From NCBI GenBank assembly GCA_017380275.1, contig JAFOEH010000212.1, positions 1 through 5,675 of the forward strand: 5,675 nt of DNA. Reading direction: 5' to 3'. Source of the DNA: Alistipes sp. (lineage in GTDB: Bacteria > Bacteroidota > Bacteroidia > Bacteroidales > Rikenellaceae). Each line of letters begins with the position of its first letter. Position 1 is the first letter of the stretch. Below the pieces are notes generated by a model, which worked only from the letters and a program-made list of their open reading frames with translations, did not search any database and had not been told where the DNA came from. Made by a program: the position numbers and the translations under genes. Below, in pieces: positions 1 to 4,722 of this stretch.

Positions 1-404
1 ACGAACATAGGAGTCTTATCCTTAGCAGGAGCTGACATAACTACGTACTTAGCACCAGCCTTGATGTGAGCCTCAGCCTTCTCAGCGGTGAGGAACAAAC
101 CAGTTGACTCAACTACGTACTCAGCCTCAACCTCGTTCCACTTCAAATCCTCGGGGTTACGCTCTGCAGTTACGCGGATAGCCTTACCGTTAACGATAAG
201 AAGGCTCTTCTCAGTGCAATACTCGATAGTGCCATCGAACTGACCGTGCATAGTGTCATACTTAAGCATATATGCCAAGTACTCTACGGGGCAAAGGTCG
301 TTAATACCTACTACATCGTACTTCTCTGTCTGAGTGCAAGCTGCACGGAATACCATACGGCCGATACGTCCGAAACCGTTGATACCAATCTTAATCTGTG
401 CCAT
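1..404 (-). CDS. gap: Glyceraldehyde-3-phosphate dehydrogenase, N-terminal part (gene runs off the window)
   Basis: This is the NAD-binding half of the glycolytic enzyme that oxidises and phosphorylates glyceraldehyde 3-phosphate to 1,3-bisphosphoglycerate in the cytoplasm. The 134 visible residues begin [16 protein letters not shown], the Rossmann dinucleotide loop (GFGRIG at residues 10-15). They continue with VVGINDL, where the acidic residue typical of NAD-preferring forms lies. Then come [26 protein letters not shown] and ESTGLF, and the visible part stops at [11 protein letters not shown]. The order and spacing match E. coli GapA as I remember it. The catalytic cysteine (usually near residue 150) and the C-terminal domain lie outside the window. 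The start is the ATG at 404-402, just ahead of the conserved strand; there is no clear Shine-Dalgarno sequence, only an A/T-rich leader. It follows the mla-type operon on the same strand but has its own promoter. The family assignment is secure. Confidence 0.97.
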   Translation of the reverse strand, partial: MAQIKIGINGFGRIGRMVFRAACTQTEKYDVVGINDLCPVEYLAYMLKYDTMHGQFDGTIEYCTEKSLLIVNGKAIRVTAERNPEDLKWNEVEAEYVVESTGLFLTAEKAEAHIKAGAKYVVMSAPAKDKTPMF

Positions 405-455
405 AATTTTGATTTGATTATTTGAATTAAAACTTCTGTTACTTTTTTAACAGCG

Positions 456-487
456 CAAAATTATACATTTTCGCACTATAAACCAAA
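456..487 (-). promoter_or_regulatory. Bacteroidales-type promoter of gap
   Basis: Read on the minus strand, TTTG (487-484) is followed by 20 bases and then TAATTTTG (463-456). This matches the known Bacteroides -33 TTTG and -7 TAnnTTTG elements in sequence and spacing. Transcription should begin near 452, giving a leader of about 48 bases before the gap ATG. The promoter implies that gap is expressed independently of the upstream transport genes. Confidence 0.75.
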
Positions 488-500
488 TTTTCTGTGGGCA

Positions 501-538
501 AAAAAATAATATTTTTTACAAACTTAACAATCTGTTAA
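501..538 (-). terminator. Weak AT-rich hairpins after the mla-type operon (possible terminator)
   Basis: After the mlaF stop, the minus strand carries TTAAC-loop-GTTAA (538-524). It is followed by an A/T-only hairpin in which AAAAAAT (501-507) pairs with ATTTTTT (511-517) around a 3-base loop. Together they could end the transport operon ahead of the gap promoter. The stems contain almost no G or C, so this is only a candidate; transcripts may instead read through into gap. Confidence 0.3.
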
Positions 539-564
539 CCTGACGCGAGCAGAATAGGCTCTCT

Positions 565-1317
565 TTACAAAGTTCCGCGTGCGCGCTTGGCCATTGCCGA
601 GGCGAACACGAAGTCGGCCAGCTCTCTGTTATCGGCCTGCAGAATCTCCTTGTTCGTGCCCTCCCACCATTTGTTTCCTTCGTAGATGAATACGATCTTT
701 TCGCCGATCTCCATCACCGAGTTCATATCGTGTGTGTTGATGATTGTCGTTATGTTGTACTCCTTGGTGATGTCGTGAATCAGGTTGTCGATCACGATCG
801 AGGTCTGCGGATCCAATCCCGAGTTGGGCTCGTCGCAGAAGAGGTATCGCGGGTTGAGCACGATGGCTCGCGCGATGGCGGCGCGCTTGACCATTCCGCC
901 ACTAAGCTCCGATGGGTAGAGGTGGTGCGCATTGTCCAGATTCACACGCTTCAGACAGTAGTTCACCCTCTCCATCTTCTCCTCCTCCGATTTGTCGGTA
1001 AACAGGTCGAGCGGCAGCTTCACATTCTCCGCCACGGTCGATGCATCGAGCAGCGCTCCGCCCTGGAAGATCATACCCACATCCTTGCGTATGGCCTTGC
1101 GGGCGCGGAAGTCGAGCTTCGAGAAGCATACATCGTCGTAATAGATCGCCCCCTCATCCACCTCGTGCAGTCCTACGAGCGACTTGAGCAGCACGGTCTT
1201 GCCCGAACCACTGCGTCCAATGATGAGATTGCACTGTCCCGTTCCGAACTCCACCGAAATATCATTGAGCACGGTGCGTCCGTCGAACGATTTTATTATG
1301 TTTTCCGCCTTGATCAC
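565..1317 (-). CDS. mlaF: MlaF-type ATPase of a lipid (MCE/Mla) ABC transporter
   Basis: This 250-residue ABC ATPase is predicted to power phospholipid movement between the inner and outer membranes together with the MlaE permease. Visible motifs are Walker A GRSGSGKT (34-41), the Q-loop region MIFQGGALLDASTVAENV (82-99, the form typical of Mla/Mkl ATPases), signature LSGGM (138-142), Walker B with catalytic glutamate LFCDEP (159-164), D-loop SGLDP (166-170) and switch histidine THD (195-197). All catalytic residues are present. The start is GTG at 1317-1315, overlapping the mlaE stop as GTGA, which suggests translational coupling. It ends shortly after the ATPase core, without the longer tail that E. 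coli MlaF uses to contact MlaB, and no mlaB-like gene is nearby. The exact lipid and the direction of transport cannot be read from sequence. Confidence 0.92.
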   Translation of the reverse strand: MIKAENIIKSFDGRTVLNDISVEFGTGQCNLIIGRSGSGKTVLLKSLVGLHEVDEGAIYYDDVCFSKLDFRARKAIRKDVGMIFQGGALLDASTVAENVKLPLDLFTDKSEEEKMERVNYCLKRVNLDNAHHLYPSELSGGMVKRAAIARAIVLNPRYLFCDEPNSGLDPQTSIVIDNLIHDITKEYNITTIINTHDMNSVMEIGEKIVFIYEGNKWWEGTNKEILQADNRELADFVFASAMAKRARGTL

Positions 1318-2057
1318 GTTCTTAAGAGTTGAGTTAATATAAGGTTGCAGATCATAATCACGATCGAGCTGATCACTACGGCCTGTGTCGAAGCCTTACC
1401 CACCTCGAGCGAGTTGCCCTTGGCGTAGTAGCCGCAGTAGGCCGAGATGCTGGTGATGAAGAATGCGAAGAATACCATCTTCGTCAGCGCATACCATATC
1501 TCGCTGGTGTAGAAGCAGTATTTCAGTCCGTCGATATACTCTACGGGGTTCATAATTCCCGTCAAAACAGCAATTCCATATCCTCCGCCGATACCGATAA
1601 GCATACTGAAGATGGCAAGGAACGGGAAGAAGAACACCGTTGCCATAATCTTCGGCAGAATCAGGTACGAGGCCGAGTTCACACCCATAATCTCCAACGC
1701 GTCGATCTGCTCCGTGATACGCATCGTACCGATCTCGGATGCGATGTTCGATCCCACCTTACCGGCCAGAATCAGCGCCACGACGGTCGATGAGAACTCC
1801 AGAATCATCACCTCGCGCGTAGCGTATCCGATCATAAACTGTGGAATAAAAGGCGACTCCAGCGTGATGGCCATCTGCAGCGTTACGGCCGAGCCGATAA
1901 ATACCGAGATGATGGCCGTCAGTCCGATTGAGTTCAGTCCCAGTGCCTCCATCTCGTGCATAATACGCGAATAGTAAATCCGCATCTTCTCGGGACGCGA
2001 AAATACCTTCTGCATCAGCAGCACATATCTGCCTATTGATTCAAAAAGAGCTAACAT
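1314..2057 (-). CDS. mlaE: MlaE-type permease of a lipid ABC transporter
   Basis: This 247-residue inner-membrane protein is the transmembrane subunit of an MCE/Mla-type lipid transporter. The family signature is intact as SEIGTMRITEQIDALEIMG at residues 107-125, and the upstream stretch EFSSTVVALILAGKVGSNIA (87-106) is also characteristic. An amphipathic N-terminal stretch (about 1-40) is followed by roughly five hydrophobic segments, near 43-64, 84-104, 132-161, 191-208 and 224-244. Length is close to E. coli MlaE (about 260). The ATG at 2057-2055 lies 2 bases after the stop of the preceding small membrane protein, and the 3' end overlaps mlaF by 4 bases, so the three genes are almost certainly co-transcribed. 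The periplasmic MCE partner (MlaD) must be encoded elsewhere if this transporter follows the usual architecture. Confidence 0.93.
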   Translation of the reverse strand: MLALFESIGRYVLLMQKVFSRPEKMRIYYSRIMHEMEALGLNSIGLTAIISVFIGSAVTLQMAITLESPFIPQFMIGYATREVMILEFSSTVVALILAGKVGSNIASEIGTMRITEQIDALEIMGVNSASYLILPKIMATVFFFPFLAIFSMLIGIGGGYGIAVLTGIMNPVEYIDGLKYCFYTSEIWYALTKMVFFAFFITSISAYCGYYAKGNSLEVGKASTQAVVISSIVIMICNLILTQLLRT

Positions 2058-2059
2058 AA

Positions 2060-2443
2060 CTACTTCTTCTCCTTGACCTCCTCGAAATCGACATAATCTC
2101 CCACCGAGTCACTCACTCGCTTCTGCGGCTGCTCCGTAGTCGAATATACCTTCACATCGCCCTCCTTGTTGGCGCTCTGGCTGGAGCGGCCTCGGAAGTC
2201 ATATACGCGCTGCGAGTAGGTGTAGCCACCCGCGCCCGACTGTCGCGCCTCATCCTCGATCTTGCGGCTTGCGCGTCGCACACGATAGAGAAGGTAGAGC
2301 GGAATGGCCATCAGCAATAGCAATACGATGGCAATCACACCGAGCAACACCCCGAATGTCGAGGGGGCAAAGACCAGCAACATCACGAAGATAATCGTGG
2401 TCAGAGGATTTCGCTGTATAAAGTTTATAATAGAGTCTAACAT
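2060..2443 (-). CDS. Small membrane protein, probable DUF4834 family, first gene of the mla-type operon
   Basis: This is a 127-residue protein of unknown function. Residues about 14-54 are strongly hydrophobic and probably form two closely spaced membrane helices (TTIIFVMLLVFAP, then VLLGVIAIVLLLLMAIPLYLLY). A basic patch RVRRASRK follows and should sit on the cytoplasmic side. The rest is a polar, low-complexity tail ending in an acidic motif, GDYVDFEEVKEKK. From memory, this layout with a C-terminal YVDFEE-like motif fits DUF4834, a Bacteroidota family; I cannot confirm this without a profile search. The ATG at 2443-2441 is preceded by AGGAA only one base away, too close for a good Shine-Dalgarno. 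Tight linkage to mlaE and mlaF suggests a role with the lipid transporter, perhaps as an accessory subunit, but that is inference from position alone. Confidence 0.72.
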   Translation of the reverse strand: MLDSIINFIQRNPLTTIIFVMLLVFAPSTFGVLLGVIAIVLLLLMAIPLYLLYRVRRASRKIEDEARQSGAGGYTYSQRVYDFRGRSSQSANKEGDVKVYSTTEQPQKRVSDSVGDYVDFEEVKEKK

Positions 2444-2476
2444 TTCCTGTTCTGTCTGTTTTTGTTCTTTTCAACC

Positions 2477-2506
2477 CCACGCCGGCCGGCTCCGAGGTCG
2501 GAGTGG
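2477..2506 (-). repeat. GC-rich nested palindrome in the leader of the mla-type operon
   Basis: The block begins CCAC (2477-2480) and ends GTGG (2503-2506). Inside it are a perfect 10-base palindrome GCCGGCCGGC (2481-2490) and the inverted repeat CTCCGA-GG-TCGGAG (2490-2503). It stands out in an AT-rich intergenic region and lies between the predicted start point (about 2517) and the first ATG (2443) of the minus-strand operon, so it would form a stable structure in that mRNA leader. Its function is not known; it could be an RNA element, a protein-binding site or a short dispersed repeat. Confidence 0.6.
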
Positions 2507-2520
2507 AATAAAAATCTTCG

Positions 2521-2552
2521 CAAATTTACAAAAAAATCGTCATTCCGTGAAA
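2521..2552 (-). promoter_or_regulatory. Probable promoter of the DUF4834-mlaE-mlaF operon
   Basis: On the minus strand, TAAATTTG (2528-2521) is an exact TAnnTTTG -7 element. TTTC (2552-2549), 20 bases upstream, is a one-mismatch -33 element. Predicted transcription starts near 2517, leaving a leader of about 74 bases that contains the GC-rich palindrome. It lies back to back with the purB promoter. Confidence 0.5.
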
Positions 2553-2558
2553 TATCTG

Positions 2559-2589
2559 TTCGCGGTGTGGATAAAAAGTATTAATTTTG
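2559..2589 (+). promoter_or_regulatory. Probable promoter of purB
   Basis: TAATTTTG (2582-2589) is an exact match to the Bacteroides -7 element TAnnTTTG. TTCG (2559-2562) is a poorer -33 element at a 19-base spacing. The predicted start near 2593 gives a very short leader of about 19 bases before the purB ATG, without a Shine-Dalgarno sequence. I see no purine-regulatory riboswitch here, and the leader is too short for one. Confidence 0.5.
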
Positions 2590-2611
2590 AAGCCAAATAA
2601 TCCGATTTAAT

Positions 2612-3955
2612 ATGTCACATCAACTTTTATCTATCTCGCCGGTCGATGGCCGCTATAACAAAGTAACGTCAGCTTTGTCGAATTATTTTTCGGAGTACGC
2701 ACTTATTCGCTACCGTGTTCGCGTTGAGGTCGAGTATTTCATCGCTTTGTGCGAGCTTCCTCTTCCGCAGCTTGCGGGCGTACCCAAGTCGGCTTACGAT
2801 GAGCTTCGCAAGCTCTATACCGACTTTACGATGGAGGATGCTCTCCACGTTAAGGAGATCGAGAGCGTTACCAACCACGATGTTAAGGCTGTCGAGTACC
2901 TTCTCAAAGAGAAGTTGGAGCAGTTGGGTCTGAACGACTACCGCGAGTTCGTTCACTTTGGTCTGACCTCACAGGATATCAACAATACGGCCACTCCGCT
3001 GCTTCTGGAGGAGGCCCTCACGGAGGTTTATCTCCCCGCTCTGCACGAGCTCATCGACAAGATCTACTCTCTGGCCGAGCAGTGGGAGGAGGTACCTATG
3101 CTCGCCCATACTCACGGCCAGCCCGCTTCACCCACACGTCTGGGCAAGGAGTTCAAGGTCTTTGTTGAGCGTTTGGAGCGTCAGGTCGATCTGTTGCAGG
3201 ATGTAGAGCCTATGGCTAAGTTCGGCGGCGCTACGGGCGGTTTCAATGCCCACCACGTTGCCTACCCCGAGATCGACTGGGTGGAGTTCGGTAACAACTT
3301 CGTTGACTCTTTGGGCCTGGTGCGCGCACAGTACACCACTCAGATCGAGCACTACGACAACCTGGCTGCTACGTTCGACGCTATGAAGCGCATCAACAAC
3401 ATCCTGATGGACCTCGCGCGCGATATGTGGACCTATATATCTATGGAGTACTTCCGCCAGCAGGTCAAGAAGGGCGAGGTTGGTTCGTCGGCTATGCCCC
3501 ACAAGGTGAATCCCATCGACTTCGAGAATGCCGAGGGTAACTTCGGCGTTGCAAACGCTATCTACGAGCACTTGGCCGCCAAGCTCCCCATCTCGCGTAT
3601 GCAGCGTGATTTGACCGACTCGACCGTTTTGCGTAACGTGGGTGTGCCCGTTGCTCACTCGATGATCGGTTTCGCATCACTTCAGAAGGGCCTGGGCAAG
3701 GTTATCCTGAACGATGCTGCTCTGGCAGCCGACCTGGAGGATAACTGGGCTGTCGTAGCGGAGGCTATGCAGACTATCCTGCGCCGTGAGGCATACCCCA
3801 ACCCCTACGAGGCTCTGAAGGCCCTCACCCGTACGGGTGGCCACATCACCGAGCAGACTATCAAGGAGTTTGTCGAGACGCTGGATGTTGCCGAGAGTGT
3901 TAAGGAGGAGTTGCGTGCCATCACGCCCCACAACTACGTCGGTATGGTAAAATAG
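2612..3955 (+). CDS. purB: Adenylosuccinate lyase
   Basis: This cytoplasmic enzyme acts twice in purine synthesis: it releases fumarate from SAICAR to give AICAR and from adenylosuccinate to give AMP. The 447-residue protein is full length for the E. coli-like PurB branch (E. coli about 456). Visible motifs in order are SPVDGRY (9-15), TNHDVKAVEY (87-96), the substrate-binding TSQDIN (119-124), THGQPASPT with the catalytic-acid histidine H168 (167-175), YTTQIEHYD (241-249), the fumarase/aspartase superfamily signature GSSAMPHKVNP (291-301, flexible loop with the catalytic serine at S292 or S293) and QRDLTDSTVLRN (331-342). All key residues are present. The ATG at 2612 begins MSHQLLSISPVDGRY, matching the family start. 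It is transcribed alone, divergent from the mla-type operon and convergent with the VOC gene, and its stop codon falls inside a long inverted repeat. Confidence 0.97.
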   Translation: MSHQLLSISPVDGRYNKVTSALSNYFSEYALIRYRVRVEVEYFIALCELPLPQLAGVPKSAYDELRKLYTDFTMEDALHVKEIESVTNHDVKAVEYLLKEKLEQLGLNDYREFVHFGLTSQDINNTATPLLLEEALTEVYLPALHELIDKIYSLAEQWEEVPMLAHTHGQPASPTRLGKEFKVFVERLERQVDLLQDVEPMAKFGGATGGFNAHHVAYPEIDWVEFGNNFVDSLGLVRAQYTTQIEHYDNLAATFDAMKRINNILMDLARDMWTYISMEYFRQQVKKGEVGSSAMPHKVNPIDFENAEGNFGVANAIYEHLAAKLPISRMQRDLTDSTVLRNVGVPVAHSMIGFASLQKGLGKVILNDAALAADLEDNWAVVAEAMQTILRREAYPNPYEALKALTRTGGHITEQTIKEFVETLDVAESVKEELRAITPHNYVGMVK

Positions 3956-4070
3956 TCTAACAAGGTAATTTCTGCGTTGCGCTCGGCCTCAAAATCCTCA
4001 CATACGTCCTTGTATACTGCGGTTTTAATGCCATCGCAAGCCTTGAAATTCCTCTTGTTATACTATTTTA
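3948..4070. repeat. 123-base imperfect inverted repeat overlapping the end of purB
   Basis: The outer arms TAAAATAGT (3948-3956) and ACTATTTTA (4062-4070) are perfect complements and include the purB stop codon. After one mismatch, TAACAAG (3958-3964) pairs with CTTGTTA (4054-4060). Further in, AATTTC pairs with GAAATT, TTGCG with CGCAA, GGC with GCC and AAAA with TTTT, closing on CATAC/GTATA at the centre (about 4001-4015). The transcript would fold into one long interrupted hairpin from either strand. From memory, the inner part (CTGCGTTGCG, then CCTCACATAC) resembles a short palindromic element seen after genes in many Bacteroidales genomes, but this needs a database comparison. It contains no gene with a usable start. 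Confidence 0.72.
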
Positions 4071-4075
4071 AGTAT

Positions 4076-4118
4076 AAAAGAAAAAGCCTGTTTGCATTTA
4101 GCAGACAGGCTCTTTTTT
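4076..4118. terminator. Bidirectional intrinsic terminator between purB and the VOC gene
   Basis: AGCCTGTTTGC (4085-4095) pairs with GCAGACAGGCT (4101-4111), giving an 11-base stem with one G-U pair and the 5-base loop ATTTA. On the plus strand a run of six T follows (4113-4118). On the minus strand the flanking A-rich bases (4076-4084) read as CTTTT-type U-tracts. It can therefore end both converging genes. Confidence 0.88.
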
Positions 4119-4125
4119 ATGGGAA

Positions 4126-4140
4126 TTGTCGTAACGACAA
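4126..4140. repeat. 15-base palindrome between terminator and VOC stop
   Basis: TTGTCGT (4126-4132) and ACGACAA (4134-4140) are perfect inverted repeats around a single A. As RNA this would be a 6-base stem with a 3-base loop. No T-run follows on either strand, so it is not a typical terminator. It may be a protein-binding site, a stabilising 3' hairpin of the VOC mRNA, or chance. Confidence 0.45.
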
Positions 4141-4158
4141 AATCACCTTGCTATAAAT

Positions 4159-4551
4159 TTATTCTGCGCAAACCTCCACACGATTACCCTCGGGGTCGAG
4201 TACGATAGCCTCGTAATAACCATCTCCCGTGGTGCGGCACTCGCTCGCGATGGTGTAACCATCCGCGCGCAGACGCTCCACCAGCTCGTTCACCTCGTAC
4301 TTGCTGCCCACCGTGAGGCCCAGATGCGCAAGTCCTTTGATCATACCCCTGCGCGAAGGCTCCTCCGTGATGTCGGGTCTGTTCATCAGCTCCACGCGTG
4401 CACCGCCGCTGCTGAACGAGAGGAAATACGATGAATATTTCTTTGCAGGATTGCTGTAAATCTCACCCACGCGGCAAGCAAAATATTTGGTATAAAAATC
4501 CTTCATTCGCTCAATATCCTCGCACCAAATGCCTATGTGATCAATCTTCAT
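4159..4551 (-). CDS. VOC (glyoxalase/bleomycin resistance fold) family protein
   Basis: This is a 130-residue single-domain protein of the vicinal oxygen chelate superfamily, whose members use a divalent metal for isomerase, lyase, dioxygenase or drug-binding roles. It has the two beta-alpha-beta-beta-beta modules: MKIDHIGIWCEDIERMKDFY at the N terminus and GLAHLGLTV from residue 73. Four likely metal ligands sit where glyoxalase I has them: H5, E55 (ARVEL), H76 (LAHLGL) and E126 (NRVEV), the last after the typical DPEGN motif. Length is close to E. coli GloA (135), so a lactoylglutathione-lyase-like metalloenzyme is possible, but the substrate cannot be assigned. I chose the ATG at 4551-4549 because the conserved fold begins there. 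An in-frame ATG at 4677 would add 42 residues without family character and would run across the divergent trpS promoter. There is no clear Shine-Dalgarno. Confidence 0.88.
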   Translation of the reverse strand: MKIDHIGIWCEDIERMKDFYTKYFACRVGEIYSNPAKKYSSYFLSFSSGGARVELMNRPDITEEPSRRGMIKGLAHLGLTVGSKYEVNELVERLRADGYTIASECRTTGDGYYEAIVLDPEGNRVEVCAE

Positions 4552-4579
4552 AACGCTCAAATTTTTGTTTAACGGATTA

Positions 4580-4587
4580 CAAATATA
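4580..4587 (-). promoter_or_regulatory. Candidate -7 element for the VOC gene
   Basis: TATATTTG on the minus strand (4587-4580) matches the TAnnTTTG -7 consensus and would start transcription near 4576, about 25 bases before the chosen ATG. No TTTG-like -33 element is found at the right distance, so the call is tentative. It does fit the shorter protein start rather than the one at 4677. Confidence 0.4.
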
Positions 4588-4616
4588 AGAAAAAATCTCG
4601 ACGTTGTGCTCTTTTT

Positions 4617-4648
4617 TTTGGCTCATCGGCGATAAATTCTTACATTTG
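4617..4648 (+). promoter_or_regulatory. Bacteroidales-type promoter of trpS
   Basis: TTTG (4617-4620, at the end of a run of eight T) is followed by exactly 20 bases and then TACATTTG (4641-4648). Both elements match the Bacteroides -33 and -7 consensus. Transcription should begin near 4652, giving a leader of about 71 bases. Confidence 0.78.
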
Positions 4649-4658
4649 TAGTTATTAT

Positions 4659-4694
4659 CGGGCCTTTGTAAAAGCAAACCGAGGCCTGTCAGGC
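4659..4694 (+). promoter_or_regulatory. Structured leader of trpS with two competing hairpins
   Basis: CGGGCC (4659-4664) can pair with GGCCTG (4683-4688, one G-U), with TTTG (4665-4668) and CAAA (4675-4678) extending the stem above an unpaired CCGA. Alternatively GCCT (4684-4687) pairs with AGGC (4691-4694) around GTC. The two folds share bases 4684-4687 and so exclude each other. There is no T-box sequence, no tryptophan codon and no leader start codon, so a regulatory role is only a possibility. Confidence 0.35.
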
Positions 4695-4722
4695 AGAATA
4701 ATTATAAGAAAAATATACAAAA

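Noticed and set aside
519..526. Second TAnnTTTG match (TAAGTTTG, minus strand) upstream of gap
   Set aside because: No -33 element at a suitable distance; the site at 456-487 matches both boxes.
730..1332. 200-codon open frame on the plus strand opposite mlaF
   Set aside because: It is antisense to an ATPase with all motifs intact, its product shows no recognisable domain, and it has no promoter or leader of its own.
3128..3658. 176-codon open frame on the minus strand inside purB
   Set aside because: Antisense shadow of a well-conserved enzyme gene; long antisense frames are expected with this codon use.
3936..4062. Short stop-free frame on the minus strand through the long inverted repeat (contains VCEDFEAERNAEI)
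   Set aside because: It has no ATG or GTG start, lies between stops, and is better explained by the palindromic structure.
4552..4677. N-terminal extension of the VOC protein from an ATG at 4677
   Set aside because: The extra 42 residues have no VOC character, the fold starts at MKIDHIG, and the segment overlaps the trpS promoter and the candidate VOC -7 box.
4649..4722. T-box riboswitch or Trp-codon attenuator ahead of trpS
   Set aside because: The leader is too short, has no T-box consensus, no tryptophan codon and no leader start codon.
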